Shown one piece after another: positions 44,810 to 52,303 of a stretch of 64,000 bases of DNA; the first letter of the stretch is position 1; the number at the start of each line of letters is the position of its first letter. A model generated the notes under the pieces. It saw only the letters and a list, made by a program, of their open reading frames with translations. It made no database searches and was not told where the DNA came from. Source of the stretch: Cellulomonas sp. Y8 (lineage in GTDB: Bacteria > Actinomycetota > Actinomycetes > Actinomycetales > Cellulomonadaceae); assembly GCF_008033115.1 (NCBI RefSeq), contig NZ_CP041203.1:2170001-2234000 (forward strand). Reading direction: 5' to 3'. The position numbers were made by a program, and so were the translations under genes.

Positions 44810-46432
44810 ATGAGCACCACCGGCACGACCGGACGGACCGCCCGCCGTCCGCACCCGCGCGACTGGTCGATCCGCACGAAGATCCTCGCGGTGGTGGGGC
44901 TGCTCGGGGCCGTCGCCGTCGGCACGGGGCTCATCGCCGTCTCGTCGCTGCGCTCGCTGGCGGAGACGACGGCTCACCTCGCCGACATCCAGTCCGGGCC
45001 CGTCTACATCCGCAGCCAGATCCACATCAAGCAGCAGGGTGCCCGGATGACGCTCGCGAACCTGGCCGCGGTGCAGTCGCCGGAGGCGAAGGACGAGTGG
45101 CTCCAGAAGCAGGTCGACAACGACGCCACCCAGCAGGAGAAGATCGACGAGTTCAACGCGACCGAGGCCGCGGACCTGCCCTCCTGGCAGGCGTTCCAGC
45201 GGGACTACGCGGCCTGGCTCGAGGCGCGGGACGAGCAGCTCACGCCCGCGGCGCTGGCCAGCCCGGCGAGCGACGCGTACGAGACGCTGCTCGCCGAGGT
45301 GTCGGTCCCGATGGCGAGCGCGTTCGCCGCCGACCTGGACGACCTGGACGCCGACCTCATCGCCCTGTCGGGCGACCTGGCTGCCCGCGCCGCCTCGCAG
45401 TCCCGGTCCGCGACCGTCCTGCTCGTCGTGACGCTGGCGGTCGCGCTGGCGGCCGCCCTCGGGCTCGCGCTCGTCGTGGCGGGCTCGATGCGGCGCAGCG
45501 TGAGCATGGTGCGCCGCGCGCTCGCGGCGATGGCGCGCGGCGACCTCACGGTCGCGGCGCCGGTGCGCAGCCGTGACGAGATCGGGCTGATGGCCGCTGA
45601 CCTGGGCGCGGCACAGGGGGCGTTGCGGAGCACGATGGCCGGCGTCGTCGGCAAGGCCGAGACGCTCGCCGCCGCGGCGGACCAGATGTCCACGGCGAAC
45701 ACCCAGGTCGCCTCCGGCGCGCACCAGACCGGCGACCAGGCCGGTGTCGTCGCCGCCGCCGCCGAGCAGGTCTCCCGGAACGTCCAGGCGGTCGCGGCCG
45801 GCGCCGAGGAGATGGGCGCGAGCATCCAGGAGATCGCGCGGAACTCGACGGAGGCGGCCCGGGTGGCGGAGCGGGCGACCGCGGCCGCGGCGACGACCGA
45901 CGAGCGGGTCGCCCGGCTCGGGGAGTCGAGCCAGGAGATCGGCAACGTGGTGAAGGTGATCACGAGCATCGCCGAGCAGACGAACCTGCTGGCGCTCAAC
46001 GCCACCATCGAGGCGGCCCGGGCCGGCGAGGCGGGCAAGGGATTCGCGGTGGTGGCCGGCGAGGTGAAGGAGCTCGCCCAGGAGACGGCGAAGGCGACGG
46101 ACGACATCGCGCGCCGGGTCGACGCGATCCAGGCGGACACCGTCGCCGCGGTGACCGCCATCGCGGAGATCTCCCAGATCATCGCGAGCATCAACGACTA
46201 CCAGCTGACGATCGCGAGCGCTGTCGAGGAGCAGACGGCGACCACGGACGAGATGGCCCGCGGGGTGCAGGAGGCCGCGACCGGGTCCGGCCAGATCGCG
46301 TCCGGCATCACCGCGGTGGCGACGACCGCGACGGACGCGGCGGCCGTGATCACGCAGATGGGGCAGTCGGTGGACGAGCTGGCCGGTCTCGCCGGAGCGC
46401 TCCGCGGCGACGTGGCGGTGTTCACCTTCTGA
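44810..46432 (+). CDS. Methyl-accepting chemotaxis protein
   Basis: A 540-residue chemoreceptor. It has a first membrane helix near 27-50, a periplasmic-side four-helix-bundle-like sensor (about 50-195), a second helix near 200-220, a HAMP segment and the cytosolic signalling coiled coil. The conserved hairpin tip is intact ([24 protein letters not shown] split across 390-415, with [14 protein letters not shown]). The ATG at 44810 is chosen because GGAG lies 6 bases upstream; an ATG 12 bases earlier has a poor spacing. No other chemotaxis or flagellar genes are in the window. Confidence 0.93.
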   Translation: MSTTGTTGRTARRPHPRDWSIRTKILAVVGLLGAVAVGTGLIAVSSLRSLAETTAHLADIQSGPVYIRSQIHIKQQGARMTLANLAAVQSPEAKDEWLQKQVDNDATQQEKIDEFNATEAADLPSWQAFQRDYAAWLEARDEQLTPAALASPASDAYETLLAEVSVPMASAFAADLDDLDADLIALSGDLAARAASQSRSATVLLVVTLAVALAAALGLALVVAGSMRRSVSMVRRALAAMARGDLTVAAPVRSRDEIGLMAADLGAAQGALRSTMAGVVGKAETLAAAADQMSTANTQVASGAHQTGDQAGVVAAAAEQVSRNVQAVAAGAEEMGASIQEIARNSTEAARVAERATAAAATTDERVARLGESSQEIGNVVKVITSIAEQTNLLALNATIEAARAGEAGKGFAVVAGEVKELAQETAKATDDIARRVDAIQADTVAAVTAIAEISQIIASINDYQLTIASAVEEQTATTDEMARGVQEAATGSGQIASGITAVATTATDAAAVITQMGQSVDELAGLAGALRGDVAVFTF

Positions 46433-46437
46433 CGGCG

Positions 46438-46467
46438 GGGTGCCCGGGCCGCGGCCCGGGCACCCTT
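46438..46467 (+). terminator. Hairpin terminator of the chemoreceptor gene
   Basis: GGGTGCCCGGGC at 46438-46449 pairs perfectly with GCCCGGGCACCC at 46454-46465 around a CGCG tetraloop, followed by TT. It is 6 bases after the stop codon. Confidence 0.85.
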
Positions 46468-46489
46468 CACCGCGGGGCCCGAGGCGGTC

Positions 46490-46495
46490 TACCGT
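46490..46495 (+). promoter_or_regulatory. Candidate -10 of the first RibD/DHFR-like gene
   Basis: TACCGT ends 7 bases before the ATG at 46503, immediately after the chemoreceptor terminator. This is consistent with a leaderless transcript. Confidence 0.4.
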
Positions 46496-46502
46496 CGGCT
46501 CC

Positions 46503-47099
46503 ATGGGCCAGGTCATCGCCTCGGCGACCACGTCGCTCGACGGCTTCATCGCGCGGCAGGACCACGGGATCGACGAGCTGTTCGGCTGGTACGACGCCGG
46601 CGACGTCGTCGTGGAGAACCACGGCGACCTGCCGCCGTTCCGGCTGACGGAGGAGAGCGCCGCCTACTGGCTGGCGTGGCGCGAGCAGCTCGGCGCGCTG
46701 GTCGTGGGGCGCGAGCTGTTCGACCTCACCGACGGCTGGGGCGGCAGGCACCCGCTGGGCGTCCCGTTCGTGCTGCTCACGCACCGGCCGGTCCGGGAGT
46801 CGGCGGCGCTGGGGTCGCCCGACCTGGTGGTCATGCACGAGGGCGTCCTGGAGGCGGTCGCCGCGGCGCAGGAGCTCGCGGGGGACAGGGTCGTCGGCGT
46901 CGCGGCCGGGACGATCGCGTCCCAGGTGCACGCGGCCGGGCTGCTCGACGCGGTGAACGTCGACCTGGTGCCGGTGTTCCTCGGGTCGGGGCGGCCGTAC
47001 TTCACGGCGCAGGCCGGCGGGCCGGTGGCGCTCGGCGACCCCACGGCGGTGGTGCCGTCGCGCGGGGTCACGCACCTGAGCTTCCCCGTCCGGCGCTGA
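46503..47099 (+). CDS. Dihydrofolate reductase-family protein (RibD C-domain-like), copy 1
   Basis: A 198-residue NAD(P)H-dependent reductase fold of the RibD-C/DHFR-like type. It starts MGQVIASATTSLDGFIAR, with GALVVGRELFDLTDGW near 60 and a C-terminal VDLVPVFLGSGRPYF segment, as in the family. The natural substrate is unknown; most such stand-alone genes are not true folate reductases. It is convergent with a second, divergent-sequence member of the same family. Confidence 0.88.
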   Translation: MGQVIASATTSLDGFIARQDHGIDELFGWYDAGDVVVENHGDLPPFRLTEESAAYWLAWREQLGALVVGRELFDLTDGWGGRHPLGVPFVLLTHRPVRESAALGSPDLVVMHEGVLEAVAAAQELAGDRVVGVAAGTIASQVHAAGLLDAVNVDLVPVFLGSGRPYFTAQAGGPVALGDPTAVVPSRGVTHLSFPVRR

Positions 47100-47112
47100 G
47101 GTCGGCGGAAGA

Positions 47113-47148
47113 CGGCGAGGTCGTCACGAACGTCCGACGGCCTCGCCG
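47113..47148. terminator. Hairpin between convergent reductase genes
   Basis: CGGCGAGG at 47113-47120 pairs with CCTCGCCG at 47141-47148, with partial inner pairing. It sits between the two converging RibD/DHFR-like genes. Confidence 0.6.
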
Positions 47149-47161
47149 CGGCGCCGCGGGG

Positions 47162-47725
47162 TCAGTGGACCTCGTGCACCCGGTGGTGCAGGTGCGCCAC
47201 CCCGTTCGCGAACCGCTCCAGGTCCAGCAGCTCCAGGTCGACGCGCACGTCCCGCGGCAGCGCCCGGGTCCCGCCGCCGACCAGGACCGGCGACACGAAC
47301 AGGTGCACCTCGTCCACCAGGCCGGCGCGCAGCGCCAGACCGGCGAGGTGCGCGCCGCCGATCAGCACGTCGTGCGGCGAGCTGTGCAGCAGCCGGCGCA
47401 CCGCCTCCGGGTCGAACGTGGCCTCGACCTGGGTGCGCGCGCTGCGCGGGGTGGTGAGGGTGGTCGAGTAGACGACCTTGTGCGCGGCGCGCCAGAGCTG
47501 GGCGTACTCCTGGACGGCCGGCGGCTCGTCGGCGGTCTCCATCGTCTCCCACGCGACCATCACGTCGTAGAGCCGGCGCCCGTAGAGGTACGTCCCGACG
47601 CCGCGGTGCAGCTCGTTGACCCGCTGGTGCACCGCCTCGTCCGGCATGCTCCAGTCGAACCGGCCGTCACGGTCGGCGACGAACCCGTCGAGGGACGTGA
47701 TCGCGGAGTAGACGAGCCTGGCCAT
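47162..47725 (-). CDS. Dihydrofolate reductase-family protein (RibD C-domain-like), copy 2
   Basis: A 187-residue protein starting MARLVYSAITSLDGFVADRDGRFDWSMPD. TYLYGRRLYDVMVAWETME near 45, DVLIGGAHLAGLALRAGLVDEV near 118 and HLFVSPVLVGGG near 140 place it in the same superfamily as the convergent gene, but low sequence identity suggests separate acquisition and not a recent duplication. The ATG is at 47725. Confidence 0.88.
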   Translation of the reverse strand: MARLVYSAITSLDGFVADRDGRFDWSMPDEAVHQRVNELHRGVGTYLYGRRLYDVMVAWETMETADEPPAVQEYAQLWRAAHKVVYSTTLTTPRSARTQVEATFDPEAVRRLLHSSPHDVLIGGAHLAGLALRAGLVDEVHLFVSPVLVGGGTRALPRDVRVDLELLDLERFANGVAHLHHRVHEVH

Positions 47726-47806
47726 GGCCGACCTCCCGGCGTGGGCGGGTCCCGCGACGTCGCGGGTCAGGGCACCAGGACAGCACACCGGGATGCGCCC
47801 CGCCCG

Positions 47807-47812
47807 TAGGGT
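47807..47812 (+). promoter_or_regulatory. Candidate -10 of the LLM flavoprotein gene
   Basis: TAGGGT ends 6 bases before ATG 47819, the same sequence and spacing as before the methionine aminopeptidase gene. It suggests a leaderless mRNA. Confidence 0.45.
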
Positions 47813-47818
47813 CGGGGC

Positions 47819-48766
47819 ATGAGCCTCGACGTCGGCGTCCTGCTGCCCCGTGACCTGCCCGCCCACCAGGTGCTGCCGTACGCGCGGCGCGCCGACGCCC
47901 TCGGGTTCGCCGAGCTGTGGGTGGTCGAGGACCTCGGCTTCCGCGGCGGGATGGCCCAGGCCGCGGCGGCGCTCGCGGTGACGGAGCGGATCCGCGTGGG
48001 AGTCGGCATCCTGCCGGTCGGCGCGCGCAACGTGGCGTTCGCGGCGATGGAGGCGGCGACCGTCGCGGAGCTGTTCCCGGGTCGGCTGCACCTCGGCATC
48101 GGCCACGGCATGCCGGACTGGATGCGCCAGGTCGGCGCGTGGCCCTCGAGCCCGCTGACCGCGTTCGAGGAGTACGTCACTGCGCTGCGCGCGCTGCTGC
48201 GGGGCGAGGAGGTGACCGTCGACGGCCGGTACGTCCGGCTGGACGGCGTTCGGCTGGAGAACCCGCCGGCCGAGGTCCCGCCCGTGCTGGCCGGGGTCCG
48301 CGGGCCGAGGTCGCTCGCCGCGGCCGGCCGGTGCGCCGACGGGACGGTGCTCGCCGAGCCCGTGGGCCCCGAGTACCTCGCCGCGGCGATCGCGCAGATC
48401 GGCCACGCCCCCGACCACCGCGTGGTCGCCTACGACGTCGCGGCCGTGGACGCCGACGCGGCCGCCGCGCGGGACCGGGTACGCCCCGCGCTGGCCTGGA
48501 TCGGCGACCCGGGCTGGGCGCCGCACATCGACCCGATGGACTTCGCGGCGGAGTTCCGCGACCTGCGCGACCGGACCCCGGACCGGGCGGAGTTCGCGGC
48601 CGCGCTGCCGGACGCCTGGGTCGACCGGCTCGCGGTCGTCGGGACGCCGGAGCAGGCGCGGGCACGGCTGGACGGGCTCGCGCTGGCCGGTGCCGACGCG
48701 GTGGTGCTCGCGCCGACCGGCCCCGACCCGCTCGCGGCCCTCGAGGGGCTCGCGGCGGTGCTGTGA
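47819..48766 (+). CDS. LLM-class flavin-dependent oxidoreductase
   Basis: A 315-residue luciferase-like monooxygenase-family enzyme that would use FMN or F420. Family segments include DVGVLLPRDLPAHQVLPYARRADALGFAELWVVED, GVGILPVGARNVAFAAMEAAT near 60, FPGRLHLGIGHGMPDWM near 82 and PVLAGVRGPRSLAAAGRCADGTVLAEP near 155. The GHG(M/V) motif near 92 is typical of F420-dependent members, so F420 is a reasonable cofactor guess. It overlaps the next gene by 4 bases. Confidence 0.9.
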   Translation: MSLDVGVLLPRDLPAHQVLPYARRADALGFAELWVVEDLGFRGGMAQAAAALAVTERIRVGVGILPVGARNVAFAAMEAATVAELFPGRLHLGIGHGMPDWMRQVGAWPSSPLTAFEEYVTALRALLRGEEVTVDGRYVRLDGVRLENPPAEVPPVLAGVRGPRSLAAAGRCADGTVLAEPVGPEYLAAAIAQIGHAPDHRVVAYDVAAVDADAAAARDRVRPALAWIGDPGWAPHIDPMDFAAEFRDLRDRTPDRAEFAAALPDAWVDRLAVVGTPEQARARLDGLALAGADAVVLAPTGPDPLAALEGLAAVL

Positions 48767-49671
48767 GCGTGCTCGCCCGGCTGGTCCGTGCGGCACCGGC
48801 CGGGGCGCTGGCGCTCGCGCTGGTCGCGGGCTGTGCGGCGGGCGACGGCGCGGACGACGGCGCGCGTGGTGCGGACGTGGCCGCCGGCGGGTCCGGCTCT
48901 GCGGGTGCGGACGCGGGTGACCCGAGCCGGGCCGCCGACCCGCCCCACCCCGGCGGTCCCCCGGCGGGCGTCGTCGTCGACTACCAGCTCGCGGGCGGCT
49001 ACCCGGCCCCGGACGGGGTCGGCGGCGTGGTCCGCGACGTCACCGACGAGCCCGAGCCCGGCCTGTGGTCGGCCTGCTACGTCAACGGCTTCCAGACCCA
49101 GCCCGGCGACCGCGACGTGTGGCTGACCGACCACCCCGACCTGGTGCTGCGCGACGACGCGGGGGAGCCCGTCGTCGACGAGGGCTGGCCGGACGAGCTG
49201 CTGCTCGACACGAGCACCGCGGCCGACCGGGCGGCGCTCGCGGAGCTCGTCGGGGCGCAGGTCCGCGCGTGCGCCGAGCGCGGGTTCGCCGCGGTCGAGC
49301 TCGACAACCTCGACTCCTGGACCCGGTCCGGCGGCCGGCTCGACGAGGACGGGGCGGTCGACCTGGCGGCCCGGCTGGTTTCCGTCGCGCACGACGCGGG
49401 GCTCGCGGCGGGGCAGAAGAACACCCCGCAGCTCGGGACCCGCGGGCGGGACGAGGCGGGGTTCGACTTCGCGGTGGCGGAGGAGTGCGCGCAGTACGAC
49501 GAGTGCGCGGCGTACACGGACGTCTACGGCGACGCGGTGCTGGACATCGAGTACACCGACGACGGCTTCGCCGCGGCCTGCGCCGACCCGGACCAGCCGC
49601 CGTCGACGATCCGCCGCGACCGCGACCTGGGCACGCCGGACGACCCGGCGTACGTCTTCGGCGCCTGCTGA
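48763..49671 (+). CDS. GH114-like endo-alpha-1,4-polygalactosaminidase lipoprotein
   Basis: A 302-residue secreted lipoprotein with signal VRAAPAGALALALVAGC and lipobox LVAGC near 19-23. A Gly/Ala/Asp-rich linker follows, then a GH114 (TM1410-like) barrel with VVVDYQLAGGYPAPDGV near 68, GLWSACYVNGFQTQPGD near 95, LLLDTSTAADRAALAELV near 145, the family signature AVELDNLDSW near 180 and the FDFAVAEECAQYDEC motif near 235. GH114 enzymes act on galactosaminogalactan-type polymers or related exopolysaccharides. The start codon GTG overlaps the LLM stop. Confidence 0.85.
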   Translation: MSVLARLVRAAPAGALALALVAGCAAGDGADDGARGADVAAGGSGSAGADAGDPSRAADPPHPGGPPAGVVVDYQLAGGYPAPDGVGGVVRDVTDEPEPGLWSACYVNGFQTQPGDRDVWLTDHPDLVLRDDAGEPVVDEGWPDELLLDTSTAADRAALAELVGAQVRACAERGFAAVELDNLDSWTRSGGRLDEDGAVDLAARLVSVAHDAGLAAGQKNTPQLGTRGRDEAGFDFAVAEECAQYDECAAYTDVYGDAVLDIEYTDDGFAAACADPDQPPSTIRRDRDLGTPDDPAYVFGAC

Positions 49672-49783
49672 CGGGGCCACGCCCGGACGGCGGCCGGGGT
49701 GATCCCCACCCGGTTCTCGCGCCGCACCCTGATCGATCGGGCGACCGTGCGAGAAAGGGCTGGGGACCAGGGCGCCCTGCATG

Positions 49784-49826
49784 ACGACGGCCCCCCGACC
49801 CGATCCGCGGGTCGAGGGGCCGTCGT
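49784..49826. terminator. Hairpin terminator of surface protein 1
   Basis: ACGACGGCCCC at 49784-49794 pairs with GGGGCCGTCGT at 49816-49826, just beyond the minus-strand stop. Nearly the same sequence recurs at 52255-52292 after the paralogous gene. Confidence 0.8.
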
Positions 49827-49837
49827 GCGGCAGGGCG

Positions 49838-52117
49838 TCAGCGCTGCGCGCGCACCCGGCGGGCGACGAGCACGAGCGCGCCGCCGGTCAGGAGCATCAG
49901 CCACGCCCCGGCCATCACGAGCCCGGACTGCGCGCCGGTGACGGCCAGCTCCGGGCCCGCGACGGCGGGCGTCGCCGCCGGCACCGCGAGCTCGACCGGG
50001 AGCGTCGCCCACCGGCCGGAGGTCCCGCCGGTGGCGATCACGGTGTGCGCGCCGGACGGCACGTCGGCCGGGATGTCGGCGAGCAGCCGCGCGACGCCGT
50101 CGGCGCCCGCGACCGCCGTGCCCAGGAACACCGGGTCGGAGTGCAGGTAGAACGCCACGGTCTCCCCGGGCTCGAAGCCCTCGGCGACCAGCTGCATCTG
50201 CTGCCCCGGGGCCGTGGCGGCCTTCGGGGTGTCCAGCGTGGCGCCGGGCAGGGCGCCGACGCGGCCGGGCTCGCCCGCGACCGTCACCGTGATGGTGCGG
50301 GTCGCGGCCGCGGCGGCCGAGGTCTCCGGCAGCTCCAGGACCAGGGTGTGCGTGCCCGGGGCCAGGACGGGGAGCGTGACCCGGACGCGGCCGTCGGCCG
50401 GGACGTCGCCGCGGACGAGGACGGTGTCGCCCTCGCGGACCAGCCACGTGGTCGGCCGCGGCGAGCCGCTGACGGTGACCTCGAAGGTGCCCGGCGTGGC
50501 GACCGGGACGTCGAGCCGCTCGGGCGCGGTCACGGTGGCCGCCGGCTTGGTGACGGTCACGGTGCCGGTGCCGGTGGCGGCGCGGTACGGGCCCGACGAG
50601 CCGGACGCGGCCCGCGCGTAGCTGTGCTGGTCGCTCGCAGGGGTGTAGGTCGCGGTGGCGATCCAGCGGCCGACGCCCAGGCCCGGGACCACGACCGAGG
50701 CGGTGCCCTTCGCGCCGAGCTCGACCTCGTCGAGGACGACCGGCGCGCCGCCGCCCTGCGGGGTCAGGGTGACCTGCACGCCGCCGGCGGGGACGGGACC
50801 GCCCTTCGGGCCGGCGACCGTCACGGGCACGGTGGCGTCCCGGCCGACGACGATCGTCGAGGACCCGACGGTGACGGTCGGGGTGGCCTGGGCGACGGAG
50901 GCCCAGGCGGTGCCGATCTCCTGGCCGTAGCCCGGCGCGGTCACGCGGACCTCGAGCCAGATCTCCTGGCCCAGGTCGCGGGTGCCGGGGGTGAAGGTGG
51001 CCTGCTCGGAGCGGAGCTCGCCGTCGACGTACCACTGGTGCGCGAAGGAGGCGCCGGCGGGCCAGCCGGACGGCACCGAGGTGAGCGTGGTGCCGGCGGT
51101 GGCGACACCGTCCGTGGTGCCGGTGATGGCGACCGCGCCGGACATGGTGCCCGGCAGCACGACGGGGGCGTTGGTGCTGGCCGTGCGCGGCGCCAGCGGG
51201 GCGCGCGTGCCGGTGACCTCGGCGTGGATCGCCTTGCCCAGGTCGGCAGCCGCGGGCGTGTACGTCGGGCCGGTGCCGAGGACGGTGCCGTCGGCGTCCT
51301 TCCACGCGTAGGTGAGCGTGAGCCCGTCCGCCTCGGACGGCGCCCAGCCGTGGGTGCCGACCGTCACCGGCGCGCCGACCGTCGGCGTGCTGGTCAGGCC
51401 GACGACGCCCGGGGTGATGGCCGTGACCGGGTCGATGCCGACGTAGCCGGAGGCGGAGGGCGCGTACCCGGAGGTGCCGGTGTAGGCCGCGACCACGCTG
51501 GTGGGGCCGGTGATCGTGCGCGTCATCGTGGCGGTGCCGCCGGACAGCGCGACCGGCACGTTCTCGGTGCCGCCGATGGTGAAGACGACGTCACCCGCGG
51601 GGGCGCCGGGGACCGTGGCCGTGAAGGTGACCTGGTCGCCGGTCACGACGCCGGTCGTGCGGGACGCGGTGAGGGTCGTGGTGGTGGCCTGCGATCCCGC
51701 GGTGAGCTCCACCTGGTGCCAGCGGGGGTAGGTGAAGCCGCCGCTCATGGTGCAGTCGGCGTACACCGTGTAGTGGCCCGCGGGGATGTCGGAGTAGTCG
51801 ACGGTGAAGATGCCCGTGCGGCGGGAGGCCGTGTTCTCGGTGAGCTGGGTGACGGTGCCCCCCTTGACCATCGCGGAGCCGGGGAACGTCTGCAGACGCC
51901 AGGTCGCGCCGAGCGGACCGCCGTCCGGGTCGTCGAGCGTGCACTCGAACGCGTAGTCGACCGCGGTGCCGGCGACCTCGGGCTCGAGCGGCGTGACCGA
52001 GCCGCTGTGCGCAGCGGCGGGAAGTGCGGGCACGAGGACGGCGGCGAGCGCGAGCACGGCCGCGACGGCGGCGGACCGCGTGGCACGAGGCCGTCGTCCG
52101 GTCAGGGGTGTGGACAA
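49838..52117 (-). CDS. Sortase-anchored Ig-like surface protein 1 (LAVTG)
   Basis: A secreted wall-anchored protein of about 759 residues from TTG 52117, which follows GGGAG at a 5-base distance and yields MSTPLTGRRPRATRSAAVAA, a good signal peptide ending at ALPAAAHS. The body consists of beta-rich Ig-like modules of the kind found in cell-wall and adhesin proteins (TTTLTASRTTGVVTGDQVTFTATV, STPTVGAPVTVGTHGW, VPVTVAGPKGGPVPAG). The C-terminus has an LAVTG sorting signal at 724-728, a hydrophobic helix and a basic tail (ARRVRAQR). Upstream ATG or GTG starts would pass through a 9-base C tract and give no signal peptide. It is a likely SrtE substrate. Confidence 0.85.
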   Translation of the reverse strand: MSTPLTGRRPRATRSAAVAAVLALAAVLVPALPAAAHSGSVTPLEPEVAGTAVDYAFECTLDDPDGGPLGATWRLQTFPGSAMVKGGTVTQLTENTASRRTGIFTVDYSDIPAGHYTVYADCTMSGGFTYPRWHQVELTAGSQATTTTLTASRTTGVVTGDQVTFTATVPGAPAGDVVFTIGGTENVPVALSGGTATMTRTITGPTSVVAAYTGTSGYAPSASGYVGIDPVTAITPGVVGLTSTPTVGAPVTVGTHGWAPSEADGLTLTYAWKDADGTVLGTGPTYTPAAADLGKAIHAEVTGTRAPLAPRTASTNAPVVLPGTMSGAVAITGTTDGVATAGTTLTSVPSGWPAGASFAHQWYVDGELRSEQATFTPGTRDLGQEIWLEVRVTAPGYGQEIGTAWASVAQATPTVTVGSSTIVVGRDATVPVTVAGPKGGPVPAGGVQVTLTPQGGGAPVVLDEVELGAKGTASVVVPGLGVGRWIATATYTPASDQHSYARAASGSSGPYRAATGTGTVTVTKPAATVTAPERLDVPVATPGTFEVTVSGSPRPTTWLVREGDTVLVRGDVPADGRVRVTLPVLAPGTHTLVLELPETSAAAAATRTITVTVAGEPGRVGALPGATLDTPKAATAPGQQMQLVAEGFEPGETVAFYLHSDPVFLGTAVAGADGVARLLADIPADVPSGAHTVIATGGTSGRWATLPVELAVPAATPAVAGPELAVTGAQSGLVMAGAWLMLLTGGALVLVARRVRAQR

Positions 52118-52128
52118 GGTGGCTCCCA

Positions 52129-52137
52129 GGGGGGGGG
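52129..52137 (-). repeat. Homopolymer tract of nine G (nine C in the gene sense)
   Basis: Nine consecutive G at 52129-52137, in the 5' leader just before the GGGAG ribosome site of surface protein 1. Such tracts vary by slippage and can tune promoter or leader spacing. It is also a place where sequencing may miscount. Confidence 0.6.
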
Positions 52138-52254
52138 CGGGGACCGCGGTCCCGCGACGATCCGGTCGACCCCCTGATCGGCACCGGCCGCGGCCCGGCG
52201 CGGGAATCGGCACGGGACCTTCGGCCCAGGAGGTGCTAGCACCCAGGCCGCACG

Positions 52255-52292
52255 ACGACGGCCCCCCGACCCGCGGGTCGAGGGGCCGTCGT
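52255..52292. terminator. Hairpin terminator of surface protein 2
   Basis: ACGACGGCCCC at 52255-52265 pairs with GGGGCCGTCGT at 52282-52292, enclosing a perfect inner palindrome CGACCCGCGGGTCG. It lies 12 bases beyond the minus-strand stop codon and closely matches the hairpin at 49784-49826. Confidence 0.85.
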
Positions 52293-52303
52293 GCGGCAGG
52301 GCG

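Noticed and set aside
52118-52213. N-terminal extension of surface protein 1 from an upstream start
   Set aside because: It would be translated through the nine-C tract into Pro/Arg-rich sequence and bury the signal peptide. TTG at 52117 with a good ribosome site fits better.
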